64,000 nucleotides of DNA, from NCBI RefSeq assembly GCF_022695595.1, contig NZ_CP074380.1, forward strand, positions 4,686,501 through 4,750,500, written 5' to 3'. The stretch's first letter is position 1, and each line of letters opens with the position of its first letter. The notes below the pieces were generated by a model, which saw only the letters and a list, made by a program, of their open reading frames with translations, had not been told where the DNA came from and did not search any database. The translations under genes were made by a program, and so were the position numbers. This stretch comes from Streptomyces sp. MST-110588. Its GTDB lineage: Bacteria > Actinomycetota > Actinomycetes > Streptomycetales > Streptomycetaceae. Positions 35,599 through 44,139 of this stretch are shown one piece after another.

Positions 35599-36501
35599 AT
35601 GACTCAATCGCGTACTCGGATCAGCAAGGCTGTCATCCCGGCCGCCGGCCTCGGCACCCGCTTTCTGCCCGCCACGAAAGCCACGCCCAAGGAGATGCTG
35701 CCGGTCGTCGACAAGCCCGCCATCCAGTACGTGGTGGAGGAGGCCGCCGACGCCGGGCTTTCCGACGTCCTGATGATCACCGGCCGCAACAAGCGCCCCC
35801 TTGAGGACCACTTCGACCGCAATTACGAGCTGGAGGAGGCCCTGCACCGCAAGGGTGACGAGTCCCGGCTCGCCCGCGTACAGGAATCCAGCGACCTGGC
35901 GACCATGCACTACGTGCGCCAGGGTGACCCCAAGGGCCTGGGCCACGCCGTCCTGTGCGCCGCCCCGCACGTCGGCGACCAGCCCTTCGCCGTCCTGCTC
36001 GGCGACGACCTGATCGACCCCCGCGACCCGCTGCTCCAGCGCATGATCGAGGTGCAGGAGCAGCACGGCGGCTCCGTCATCGCCCTCATGGAGGTCGACC
36101 CCAAGCAGATCCACCTCTACGGCTGCGCCGCCGCCGCGCCCACCGGCGACGAGGACGTGGTCCGGGTCTCCGACCTGGTGGAGAAGCCGGATCCGGCCGA
36201 CGCCCCCAGCAATCTGGCCATCATCGGCCGGTACGTGCTCGACCCGGCCGTCTTCGAGGTGCTGCGCAAGACCGAGCCCGGCCGCGGCGGCGAGATCCAG
36301 CTCACCGACGCCCTGCAGACCCTGGCCGCCGACCCCACCGTGGGCGGCCCGGTGCACGGCGTGGTCTTCAAGGGCCGCCGCTATGACACCGGAGACCGTG
36401 GCGACTACCTCCGTGCCATTGTCAGACTGGCATGCGAACGTGAGGACCTGGGCCCGGACTTCCGGACCTGGCTGCGCAGTTACGTCAGCGAGGAGATGTA
36501 G
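35599..36501 (+). CDS. galU: UTP-glucose-1-phosphate uridylyltransferase
   Basis: A 300-residue cytoplasmic nucleotidyltransferase making UDP-glucose for trehalose, exopolysaccharide and cell-envelope glycans. The nucleotide-binding motif VIPAAGLGTRFLPATKATPKE is at residues 12-32. PVVDKPAIQYVVEEA, QGDPKGLGHAVL, VLLGDDLI and LVEKP follow the family pattern, and GEIQLTDALQ lies near the end. No ribosome site precedes ATG 35599, so the message may be leaderless. It begins a run of genes on the plus strand that continues with glp/moeA five bases later. Confidence 0.95.
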   Translation: MTQSRTRISKAVIPAAGLGTRFLPATKATPKEMLPVVDKPAIQYVVEEAADAGLSDVLMITGRNKRPLEDHFDRNYELEEALHRKGDESRLARVQESSDLATMHYVRQGDPKGLGHAVLCAAPHVGDQPFAVLLGDDLIDPRDPLLQRMIEVQEQHGGSVIALMEVDPKQIHLYGCAAAAPTGDEDVVRVSDLVEKPDPADAPSNLAIIGRYVLDPAVFEVLRKTEPGRGGEIQLTDALQTLAADPTVGGPVHGVVFKGRRYDTGDRGDYLRAIVRLACEREDLGPDFRTWLRSYVSEEM

Positions 36502-36505
36502 GGCT

Positions 36506-37822
36506 GTGAGCGGCACCACCGACCAGATCACCCACCAGGACCGCATCTGGTCGGTGGCCGAGCACCTCGAAGACGTCCTCTCCAAGGTCCGCCCACTGGA
36601 GCCGATCGAGCTGCGGCTGCTCGACGCCCAGGGCTGCGTCCTGGTCGAGGACGTCACGGTCCCCGCCGCCCTGCCGCCCTTCGACAACAGCTCCATGGAC
36701 GGCTACGCGGTCCGCGTCTGCGACGTGGCGGGCGCCACCGAGGAGTACCCCGCCGCGCTGACCGTCGTCGGTGACATCGCGGCCGGCAGCGGCGACCTCC
36801 CCGCCGTCGGGCCCGGCGAGGCCGCCCGCATCATGACCGGCGCCCCCCTGCCGCCCGGTGCCGAGGCCGTCGTACCGGTCGAGTGGACCGACGGCGGTAC
36901 GGGACAGGGGCCGGCCGCCGGAATGCGCTTCCACAGCGCCGACCCCGGGGCCGCGGGCGGCGAGGTCCGCGTCCACCGCCCGGTGACCGAGCGGGCCCAT
37001 GTGCGCGCCCGGGGCAGCGACGTGGCGGCCGGGGAACTGGCGCTGCGGGCGGGCACGGTCCTGGGGCCGCCGCAGATCGGCCTGCTCGCCGCGATCGGCC
37101 GCGGCACGGTCCGGGTCCGGCCGCGCCCCCGCGTCGTCGTCCTGTCCACCGGCAGCGAACTGGTCCAGCCCGGCGAGCCGTTGGACGCCGGACGGATCCA
37201 CGACTCCAACAGCTTCCAGCTCACCGCCGCCGCCCGTGACGCCGGGGCCCTCGCCTACCGGGCGGGCACGGTGGCCGACGACGCCCCGACGCTGCGCGCG
37301 GCCCTGGAGGACCAGCTCGTACGTGCCGACCTCGTCGTCACCAGCGGCGGGGTCAGCGTCGGCGCGTACGACGTCGTCAAGGAAACCCTCGCCGGCCTTT
37401 CGGCGGAGGAGGGCACGGTGCACTTCCGCAAGCTGGCCATGCAGCCGGGCAAGCCGCAGGGCTTCGGTCTGATCGGCCCGGACCGTACGCCGCTGCTGGC
37501 GCTGCCCGGCAACCCCGTCAGCTCGTACGTCTCCTTCGAACTGTTCGTACGGCCCGTGATCCGCACCCTGATGGGTCTGCCCGACGTCCACCGGCACACC
37601 CTGCGCGCGGTGTGCGCCGAGGCCGTCACCTCCTCGCCCAAGGGCCGCCGGCAGTTCCTGCGCGGCTCCTACGACCCCGACAGCGGCCGGGTCACACCGG
37701 TGGGCGGCGCCGGCTCCCACCTGATCAAGGCCCTGGCGCACGCCAACGCCCTGATCGTGGTCCCCGAAAACGACACCCGGGTCGAGGCGGGCGCCGAGGT
37801 GGACATCGTCCGGCTCCACTGA
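36506..37822 (+). CDS. glp: MoeA-like molybdotransferase / divisome protein Glp
   Basis: A 438-residue protein of the MoeA/gephyrin family, which inserts molybdate into molybdopterin. Landmarks are FDNSSMDGYAVR near residue 60, the MPT-binding STGSELVQPGEPL, and TSGGVSVGAYDVVKETL. In Actinobacteria one MoeA paralogue, Glp, acts in cell division with a membrane receptor GlpR (SepX in Streptomyces). The presence of sepX four genes downstream supports that identity, while the adjacent moaC and mog support a cofactor role. GTG 36506 uses the AGGAG in the end of galU. Whether it is catalytic or structural cannot be decided here. Confidence 0.88.
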   Translation: MSGTTDQITHQDRIWSVAEHLEDVLSKVRPLEPIELRLLDAQGCVLVEDVTVPAALPPFDNSSMDGYAVRVCDVAGATEEYPAALTVVGDIAAGSGDLPAVGPGEAARIMTGAPLPPGAEAVVPVEWTDGGTGQGPAAGMRFHSADPGAAGGEVRVHRPVTERAHVRARGSDVAAGELALRAGTVLGPPQIGLLAAIGRGTVRVRPRPRVVVLSTGSELVQPGEPLDAGRIHDSNSFQLTAAARDAGALAYRAGTVADDAPTLRAALEDQLVRADLVVTSGGVSVGAYDVVKETLAGLSAEEGTVHFRKLAMQPGKPQGFGLIGPDRTPLLALPGNPVSSYVSFELFVRPVIRTLMGLPDVHRHTLRAVCAEAVTSSPKGRRQFLRGSYDPDSGRVTPVGGAGSHLIKALAHANALIVVPENDTRVEAGAEVDIVRLH

Positions 37823-37955
37823 GCCCAGCCCCCGGCCGTCGTGCGCAGCTCCCTCATAGGGGCGTTGTACGGGCGTTGCCGTCCTGCCCGGGTGGCTGTC
37901 GGCGGGTACGGGTACCGTGTCGTCGCACAGGCGGCACGGTCGGACCGGGAGCACG

Positions 37956-38539
<584 letters not shown>

Positions 38540-38543
<4 letters not shown>

Positions 38544-39049
38544 CCGAGCCCCGCCCCCCGCGGGCCCTGGTGGTCACCGCCTCCAACCGCGCAGCCGCCG
38601 GCGTCTACGCCGACAAGGGCGGCCCGCTGCTCGTCGAGGGCCTGAGCGCCCTGGGGTTCGCCGTGGACGGCCCGGTGGTGGTGCCGGACGGCGAGCCCGT
38701 CGAGGCGGCGCTGCGCGAGGCCGCGGCAGCCGCGTACGACGTCGTACTGACCACCGGCGGCACGGGCGTCTCGCCGACCGACCGCACCCCCGAGGCCACC
38801 CGCCGCGTGATCGACTACGAGGTCCCCGGCATCCCCGAGGCCATCCGTGCCGCGGGGCGCGCGAAGGTACCCACCGCCGCCCTGTCCCGGGGCCTGGCCG
38901 GAGTCGCCGGACGCACCTTGATCGTCAACCTGCCCGGCTCCACGGGCGGCGTCCGTGACGGCCTGGCCGTCCTGGCCGAACTGCTCCCGCACGCCGTCGA
39001 CCAGCTCCGCGGCGGCGATCACCCGCGGCCTTCCGGGAGCGCCCACTGA
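38540..39049 (+). CDS. mog: Molybdenum cofactor biosynthesis protein MogA/MoaB
   Basis: A 169-residue MoCF_biosynth-domain protein that adenylates molybdopterin. It has [21 protein letters not shown] at the start, [20 protein letters not shown], with the conserved Gly-Gly-Thr-Gly and Asp, and [20 protein letters not shown]. It is coupled to moaC by a four-base overlap and is followed by the acetyltransferase with another overlap. The length and all motifs are normal. Confidence 0.93.
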
Positions 39050-39669
39050 ACGCGCCCTGGCCGGTCGTGCTGGCGGACGGCGACACCGCCCTCCGCCCCA
39101 TAAAGCTGCGTGACCAAAAGGCGTGGCGCGAGGTCAACCGCCGCAACCGTGACTGGCTGCGCCCGTGGGAGGCGACGATTCCGCCGCCCCCGCCCGGCGC
39201 GCTGGCCCCCAGCCGCCCCACCTACCGCCAGATGGTCCGCCATCTGCGGGCCGAGGCCCACGCCGGCCGGATGCTGCCCTTCGTCGTGGAGCACCGCGGC
39301 CGGCTGGCCGGGCAACTGACGGTCGCCGGGATCACCTGGGGCTCGATGTGTTCGGGCCACATCGGCTACTGGGTCGACCAGGCGGTGGCCGGACGCGGCG
39401 TCATACCCACCGCCGTCGCGCTGGCGGTGGACCACTGCTTCCGTACGGTGGGCCTGCACCGCATCGAGGTCTGCATCCGCCCGGAGAACGGGCCGAGCCG
39501 GCGGGTCGTGGAGAAACTCGGCTTCCGCGAGGAGGGGCTGCGGCCCCGCTACCTGCACATCGACGGCGCCTGGCGGGACCACCTGGTATTCGCGCTGACG
39601 GCGGAGGAGGTGCCCGAGGGGCTGCTCAACCGCTGGCGCAGGGAGAAGCCCGGCGCCCCCTATAAATAA
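39046..39669 (+). CDS. GNAT N-acetyltransferase (RimJ/RimL type)
   Basis: A 207-residue acetyl-CoA-dependent transferase. LRPIKLRDQKAWREVNRRN opens the domain; the pantetheine-binding region is YWVDQAVAGRGVIPTAVALA, and the end motif RIEVCIRPENGPSRRVVEKLGF is typical of RimJ/RimL enzymes, which acetylate protein N-termini. I take a CTG at 39046 as start, because GGGAG stands seven bases upstream and it overlaps the mog stop by four bases; GTG at 39067 is the conservative alternative. The target protein is unknown. Confidence 0.88.
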   Translation: MNAPWPVVLADGDTALRPIKLRDQKAWREVNRRNRDWLRPWEATIPPPPPGALAPSRPTYRQMVRHLRAEAHAGRMLPFVVEHRGRLAGQLTVAGITWGSMCSGHIGYWVDQAVAGRGVIPTAVALAVDHCFRTVGLHRIEVCIRPENGPSRRVVEKLGFREEGLRPRYLHIDGAWRDHLVFALTAEEVPEGLLNRWRREKPGAPYK

Positions 39670-39820
39670 AATAAGTGTTCGAATTTGTTCACAGCTCGAC
39701 CACATTCGCAGGCTACTGATCTCAACAATCACAAAAAAAGTTCGAGATATCAGCCAGATCGTGCGACACACCGGCTCAATTGGCGGATGGCCCCGTGCAA
39801 ACCCCTCTACCGTGTGAGAC
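39670..39820. promoter_or_regulatory. AT-rich promoter region of sepX
   Basis: This 150-base segment is far richer in A and T than its surroundings (for example an A-run at 39734-39740). TACCGT lies about seven bases before the sepX GTG, which would suit a leaderless message. Confidence 0.5.
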
Positions 39821-41063
39821 GTGAGCAGCAGCGGCCTCATCTACGCAGTCATCGTCGGGGCCTGGGCCGCCTACTTGGTGCCGATGTGGCTCCGTAGGCA
39901 GGACGAGCTGAACGAAGCCCGGCCGACGGAGCGTTTCAGCACCGCCATCCGGCTCCTGTCCGGACGGGCGGCGATGGAACGCCGTTACGCCAAGGGGCAG
40001 GAGGGGCGACAGGGCCGCTCCGCCACCGACGATGCGGGCGATACGCGAGACCCGGACAGCCCGGCCGAGCCGGCCGACGTCCGGTCCTTCGGCGTGCCCG
40101 CGGAGTACGTACCCCCACACCCGGCCCGGAGGCCCCGCCCGCACCGGCGTCCGCCCACGCTCATGCGGGCCCGCCCCAGCCCGCCACCGAAGCCCCGTCC
40201 GACACCCCCACACCCAACAACCTCCCTCCATCACGCCCCCCGCAACCTCACCACCCCCCACACCCTCCACATCCGCCCCTCCCTCCCCACGCCGCTCGGC
40301 CGCCGAGCGCACCAAGCGGGCCAAGGTCCTGGCCCGCCGCCGGCGCACCACCACGGTCCTCTTCCTCGCCTTCACCCTCGGCGCGATCGTCGCCGCCGTC
40401 GGCGGTATCGCCTTCCTGTGGGCCCCGGGCGTCCCCGCCCTCCTCCTCAGCGCGTACATCGTCTACCTGCGCCGTCAGGAGCGCCGCCGCTTCATCTTCA
40501 CGATGGACCAGCGCCAGGCCGAGGCGGCGGCACGCCGCCTGCGCGAGAGCCGGACCCGCCCGCAGCCGGCGGCCCAGCAGCCGTCGCCCGAGGAGTTCCC
40601 CGCCGAAGCCGCCATCGAGCCCGGCCCGGAGCCCGTACGGCCCCCGCGCGCGGCCCGGCCGCCCCGCCAGGAGCCCCCGCCGACCCCGCAGACCGCCGGC
40701 CGCCGGGCCCTGGTCGAGGAGACCGACCACGCCGAGTGGGTCGACCAGCAGCGCGAACGCGAGCGCGGCAGCGCCGAGCCCGCGGGCTGGGACCCGGTCC
40801 CCGTCCCGCTGCCCACGTACGTCACCGCCCCGGTCGCCCCGCGCGCCACCAGCCACGTCGACCTGGGCGCCGACGACGCCTGGAGCTCGGCCCGCTCCAG
40901 CGCCGCCCCCGACGGCACCAAGCCCCGCCCCGACCGCGACCGCCCCCGCGAACGCGCCGACGACCCCGCCCGCCGCCCCACCCCCGGCCGCCGCACCCGC
41001 GGCCACACTCCTCTGTTCGACCAGTACGCCGACGAAGACCGCCCCCGCGCCGCGAACGAGTGA
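39821..41063 (+). pseudogene. sepX: Divisome membrane protein SepX/GlpR, frame disrupted
   Basis: The N-terminal part (MSSSGLIYAVIVGAWAAYLV, then PMWLRRQDELNEARPTERFS) and the C-terminal part (RRRRTTTVLFLAFTLGAIVA, then a second helix) both match the Streptomyces SepX/GlpR protein, a membrane component of division septa and receptor for Glp. The two lie in different frames. The frame runs from 39821 to about 40110, then a Pro/Ala-rich linker with good codon use lies in a second frame (about 40112-40225), then the C-terminal frame runs to the stop at 41063. Two single-base losses in C runs would explain this. An insertion error is the alternative. SepX is important for sporulation, so a sequencing error is likely. 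Confidence 0.8.
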
Positions 41064-41097
41064 ACCACCCGCCCCTGACCAGCACCGACAACGATTT

Positions 41098-41125
41098 TTG
41101 AGCACCGCCGCAGGGATGCTAGAGT
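41098..41125 (+). promoter_or_regulatory. Sigma-70-type promoter of tRNA-Ala
   Basis: TTGAGC (41098-41103) and TAGAGT (41120-41125) are 16 bases apart, 15 bases before the tRNA. This is close to the HrdB consensus. Confidence 0.75.
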
Positions 41126-41139
41126 TTCACTCGTCGCAA

Positions 41140-41212
41140 GGGCCTGTGGCGCAGCTGGTAGCGCACCTCGTTCGCAACGAGGGGGTCAGGGGTTCGAATC
41201 CCCTCAGGTCCA
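41140..41212 (+). tRNA. tRNA-Ala (CGC)
   Basis: All four arms fold. The acceptor stem pairs GGGCCTG with CAGGTCC and contains the G3-U70 pair that marks alanine tRNAs. The anticodon stem is CCTCG/CGAGG with loop TTCGCAA, so the anticodon is CGC, reading GCG codons. The T arm is CAGGGG-TTCGAAT-CCCCT. CCA is not encoded. Confidence 0.97.
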
Positions 41213-41224
41213 CCGCAGACTGTT

Positions 41225-41240
41225 CTTGAGTTCGCTCAAG
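41225..41240. terminator. Hairpin after tRNA-Ala
   Basis: CTTGAG and CTCAAG pair around TTCG, an exceptionally stable tetraloop, 12 bases after the tRNA. It probably marks the 3' processing or termination end. Confidence 0.65.
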
Positions 41241-41988
41241 ATCGGTTGACAAGATCCCGACGATCATGACGATCGCTCGGGATCTTCGTCGTTTCCGGGG
41301 CTTGTTCCGGGATGTTCGGGGTGATGGACGTCGGTGCTCCACGGCTTTGGCGGTGCCGCTGTCCGGTCAGGCCCTGTGGTGTGGCGGTGGCCGTCCGGTC
41401 CGTGCCGTCGGGCCGGCCGCTGGCCGACACCGAGCCGGTGGCTGAGGACCGATGTGTTTGAAATTGACGCTCCGGCACGGCGCGGGCACCTTCACCGACA
41501 TCGTCCTGCTGGCCCGCGCCGACGATAGCTGGAGCTGGCGCATCGCCAACAAGGCGTACCGCCGCTACTCCTGAGAACAGGGGCCGATCCGTGTCCTCGG
41601 GGAACGATCGCTGCCCGGCTGCTCCGGCTCGGCGTCGGTCTGTGGCCCTCGGGTGCCCCGTACCTGCGAAGGTGATCCAGCATGTCTCCCGGATGGTGTC
41701 GAGGAGATACCAGATGCGGCCGCCGCCGGTGACCTCGATCTGCCACTGCTCGCAGGTCTGCCCGCGGTGGGTGCCATGCGCCAGACAGCCCTTGAGGCGG
41801 TGGTGCCGGGGAGTTTCGGTGGGCGGTCCGGGGGCGGTGCGCATGGTGATCCAGGCGCGGTAGGTGTTCTCGCGGGCCTGCTGGGCGAGGCTCTCCCAGC
41901 CCTTGGCCGAGGCCGCGTCGGCGAAGCGAACCTCCCAGTGGCCGCCCGGTGCCGGGGGCGCGGCGCGGTTGCCGCGACCCGCGGTCAT
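41236..41988 (-). CDS. RelE/HigB-like toxin, probably stop-lost
   Basis: A 250-residue frame whose first 105 residues form a small toxin-like domain: HWEVRFADAASAKGWESLAQ, NTYRAWITMRT, RHHRLKG and the strand pair EQWQIEVTGGGRIWYLLD. This is the pattern of Streptomyces RelE/HigB-type mRNA-interferase-like proteins, which end soon after HPRATD. Here Asp is followed by CGA, where TGA would be expected, and 140 residues of low similarity follow. They run antisense to a gene fragment and into the tRNA terminator, so a lost stop codon is likely. Its ATG overlaps the upstream antitoxin stop (ATGA). Confidence 0.65.
   Translation of the reverse strand: MTAGRGNRAAPPAPGGHWEVRFADAASAKGWESLAQQARENTYRAWITMRTAPGPPTETPRHHRLKGCLAHGTHRGQTCEQWQIEVTGGGRIWYLLDTIRETCWITFAGTGHPRATDRRRAGAAGQRSFPEDTDRPLFSGVAAVRLVGDAPAPAIVGAGQQDDVGEGARAVPERQFQTHRSSATGSVSASGRPDGTDRTATATPQGLTGQRHRQSRGAPTSITPNIPEQAPETTKIPSDRHDRRDLVNRS
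41251..41286. terminator. Second hairpin after tRNA-Ala
   Basis: AAGATCCCGA and TCGGGATCTT are exact complements with 16 bases between, followed by CGTCGTTT. It is a likely terminator. Confidence 0.7.
41452..41574 (+). pseudogene. C-terminal remnant of an NTF2/lumazine-binding-like gene
   Basis: The 40 residues include GAGTFTDIVLLARADDSWSW followed by RIANKAYRRYS, which is the C-terminal strand pair of the NTF2-like (Lumazine_bd_2) proteins that end in WKIxNKxYxxx. A stop lies two codons before the ATG, so the rest of the gene is gone. It runs antisense to the C-terminal extension of the toxin gene. A fragment next to a tRNA fits past insertion or deletion events. Confidence 0.5.
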
Positions 41989-42464
41989 GCGACGCCCCGC
42001 GGATCCGGTACCGGGCCGTAGTCCTCGCCGTGGTCCTGGGTCAGCGCGGCCAGCAGTTCGGGGTCGGAGTAGGCCTCGGCGGTGTGCTGCCAGGCGGTGA
42101 GCAACTGGGCGACGGACGCGCTGTTGCCGAGCGAGTCGGCGGCCCGCATGGTGTCGACCAGTTCGACGGCGAAGGCATGGACGTCGGTCTCGGGAAGGAA
42201 GCGGACCCAGGGAAACGCATCCGGCAGTATGTCGAGGAGCAGCTCCATGCTGCCGGGCTCCCGGCGGGCGAGCGCGGCCAGCATCCGGGTGGCGGCGGAC
42301 ACCACCGTCTGGTCCTGCTCGGCCCGCGCCGCGGTGGTCAGGACCAGATCCTCGCCGTCTCTGCGGTGCAGGAGCAGTCTCGGCGATTCCTGGAGCCGGG
42401 CGAGGGTCTGCTTGTTCTTGTTCACCAGCTCGGAGAAGTTCACGGCTGCACTCTCGGCACTCAT
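41985..42464 (-). CDS. Antitoxin-like protein (Phd/YefM type N-terminus)
   Basis: A 159-residue protein. The first 50 residues (VNFSELVNKNKQTLARLQES, then LLLHRRDGEDLVLTTAAR) resemble the Phd/YefM DNA-binding antitoxin fold. The rest is helical and acidic, ending in HGEDYGPVPDPRGVA, the part expected to bind the toxin. It is coupled to the toxin by a four-base overlap, and an inverted repeat sits at its own start, as expected for autoregulation. It is larger than usual antitoxins (70-90 residues), so the second half may be a separate domain. Confidence 0.7.
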   Translation of the reverse strand: MSAESAAVNFSELVNKNKQTLARLQESPRLLLHRRDGEDLVLTTAARAEQDQTVVSAATRMLAALARREPGSMELLLDILPDAFPWVRFLPETDVHAFAVELVDTMRAADSLGNSASVAQLLTAWQHTAEAYSDPELLAALTQDHGEDYGPVPDPRGVA

Positions 42465-42465
42465 G

Positions 42466-42487
42466 ACTTTGAATTTACTTCGAAAGT
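42466..42487. promoter_or_regulatory. Candidate antitoxin operator
   Basis: ACTTTGAA and TTCGAAAGT form an imperfect inverted repeat (one extra C) two bases from the antitoxin start codon, in a notably AT-rich patch. Confidence 0.55.
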
Positions 42488-42686
42488 TCCCCTGGCGCCA
42501 TCACCCGGAAGAGGGGCGTAGGGCAACAGGCCGTACGCACTGGCTGCGTACGCCGAGCGGATCACGGGAGTCCATCGCTGGGACTTCTGGTGGGACCGAC
42601 CCCACGTACTCGGAACGTATTCGGATGTGGGAGGTCGGGTGGAGGACGTCAGCGAATCCGGACGGTGGCACAGGTGCAGCGGTTGG

Positions 42687-43499
42687 TCAGTCGATTTCGA
42701 GGTCCTTGACGAATTGCGTCGCACGGTCGCCGAGCTTGTTGATGATCTGGTCGCGGACCTTGGCGTAGATGGTGGTGTCGAGGGTCATCGACTGCGTGCC
42801 CCGGTAGAAGGTCAGGCTGCTCTGGGTGAACTCGGCCCACAGGATGTGGGTGACATCCTGTGTGGTGGTGAAGTAGAACGCGCCCATCTTCACCGCCACC
42901 GCGGTATCGGTTTCGTTGGCCACCGCGATCTGGAAGTTTCCCATCCTCATTTCGTGGCTTTCGCGTTCGAACAGCACCACGCGGTTGTCGTGCTCGGGCA
43001 GGTTCTTCAGCGCCTCGATGGTGAGCTTGGCCACGTCGTACTCGCCCGTGCCTGTCAGCAGGGCCACCAGGATCTTCAGGACGGCCTTGTCCATCGTGAA
43101 CCTGGCTTCGTCGTGCTTGTACTGGGTGAATTCAAACGCCTGGAGCGCCCAGCCCACGTGTTCGAGGACGTTTCTGTAGAAGGCGTACCAGTTGACGGTG
43201 TCCCGCTCGCGGTTGTACTTCTTGTTTGCCGCGAGCTGGGCCAGCAGTACCGAATTGAGGATGTCGTCCTTGGCCTGGGCGGATACGCCGGCCACGAAGG
43301 ACACCAGGCTGCCCGCGTTGACCGCCGCCCTTTTCTTGGTCGTGTCGTGCAGGGCGCGGGGTTTGAAGTGATACGGTTCGCGCGGCTGGTCCAGGTCCAG
43401 TTGGTCGACGAACCACAGCCGGCCTTGCGTGTCCAGGTTTGCCGCGAACTCGGCCTTGTGCTTTCTTTCCGTGGCCGCTGCCTCGGATTCCTCTGGCAT
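42687..43499 (-). CDS. Unknown conserved-looking protein
   Basis: A 270-residue protein with no signal peptide. A charged start leads to QGRLWFVDQLDLDQPREPYH, then a helical middle (DILNSVLLAQLAANKKYNRE; VNWYAFYRNVLEHVGWALQA), and a second half rich in strands (GNFQIAVANETDTAVAVKMG; FYRGTQSMTL) ending AKVRDQIINKLGDRATQF. The pattern has the feel of a real, structured family; I recall uncharacterised proteins of fungi and bacteria with a similar middle, but I cannot name it. Codons use more A and T at third positions than neighbouring genes, a sign of transfer. It follows two genes for exported proteins on the same strand. Confidence 0.6.
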   Translation of the reverse strand: MPEESEAAATERKHKAEFAANLDTQGRLWFVDQLDLDQPREPYHFKPRALHDTTKKRAAVNAGSLVSFVAGVSAQAKDDILNSVLLAQLAANKKYNRERDTVNWYAFYRNVLEHVGWALQAFEFTQYKHDEARFTMDKAVLKILVALLTGTGEYDVAKLTIEALKNLPEHDNRVVLFERESHEMRMGNFQIAVANETDTAVAVKMGAFYFTTTQDVTHILWAEFTQSSLTFYRGTQSMTLDTTIYAKVRDQIINKLGDRATQFVKDLEID

Positions 43500-43563
43500 G
43501 TGGATTCCTGCTTTCGGGCGTCTGTTTCTTTCCTGCGCTGGAGGTGCTCGCTCGTGCCGTCGC

Positions 43564-44097
43564 CTATCCCACGACGACGGGCGCCTTCCGGTCTACGATC
43601 AGGTCCTCCGAGTCCTTGGTCCACCGGGGCCCCTTCTGAGTGAAGGAGAAACGGACTTCATAGGTCCCGTCGCCCCGGTTCGATTCCTTTTTCTCCGCAG
43701 GAAGACGGAATTTGGGGCCGGGGTGGCTACCCGGGGTGCCGCGCCCGGAGAACTGGACCTGGCCGTTCAGATAGACCGTGTAATCCCACTTGACGATGTG
43801 ACACGGATAGTCCTTGTTGGCCGGCACCCAGAACCAGTAGTCCCAGAAGCCACACGCGCTGATCCCCAGCTCGACCCAGATCTTGTCATCCTGGCGCGCA
43901 ATGCACGGCTGGTTCGTCGAGCGGGTCCACCCGGACTTGCCGAGCTTCCTTTCTTCCTTCCCGCAGTACACCTCGGGCTCCTTGTGTACGCTGCCGGCGG
44001 CGGCCTGCCGGGTATCCGTGTTCGCGTGCGCGGTGGCCGGTGCGGCCAGGCAGCAGACGCTCAGCGCCATGGCGATCGGGGCGGCGATGTGTCGCAT
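43564..44097 (-). CDS. Small exported protein of unknown function
   Basis: A 177-residue protein with a clear signal peptide (hydrophobic run to about residue 20, probable cleavage after ATAHA near residue 25). The mature part has four Cys (VYCGKE, NQPCIAR, SACGFWDYW, DYPCHIV), which suggests two disulfides, and many aromatic residues (WDYWFW). The end carries GDGTYEVRFSFTQKGPRW, which looks like a beta-sandwich strand pair. No family is recognised. It lies between an unknown protein and an SGNH hydrolase, all on one strand. Confidence 0.65.
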   Translation of the reverse strand: MRHIAAPIAMALSVCCLAAPATAHANTDTRQAAAGSVHKEPEVYCGKEERKLGKSGWTRSTNQPCIARQDDKIWVELGISACGFWDYWFWVPANKDYPCHIVKWDYTVYLNGQVQFSGRGTPGSHPGPKFRLPAEKKESNRGDGTYEVRFSFTQKGPRWTKDSEDLIVDRKAPVVVG

Positions 44098-44139
44098 GAT
44101 GTGCTGTGTCCTTCGTGTAGGTGAGCGGCGGATTTTTTT

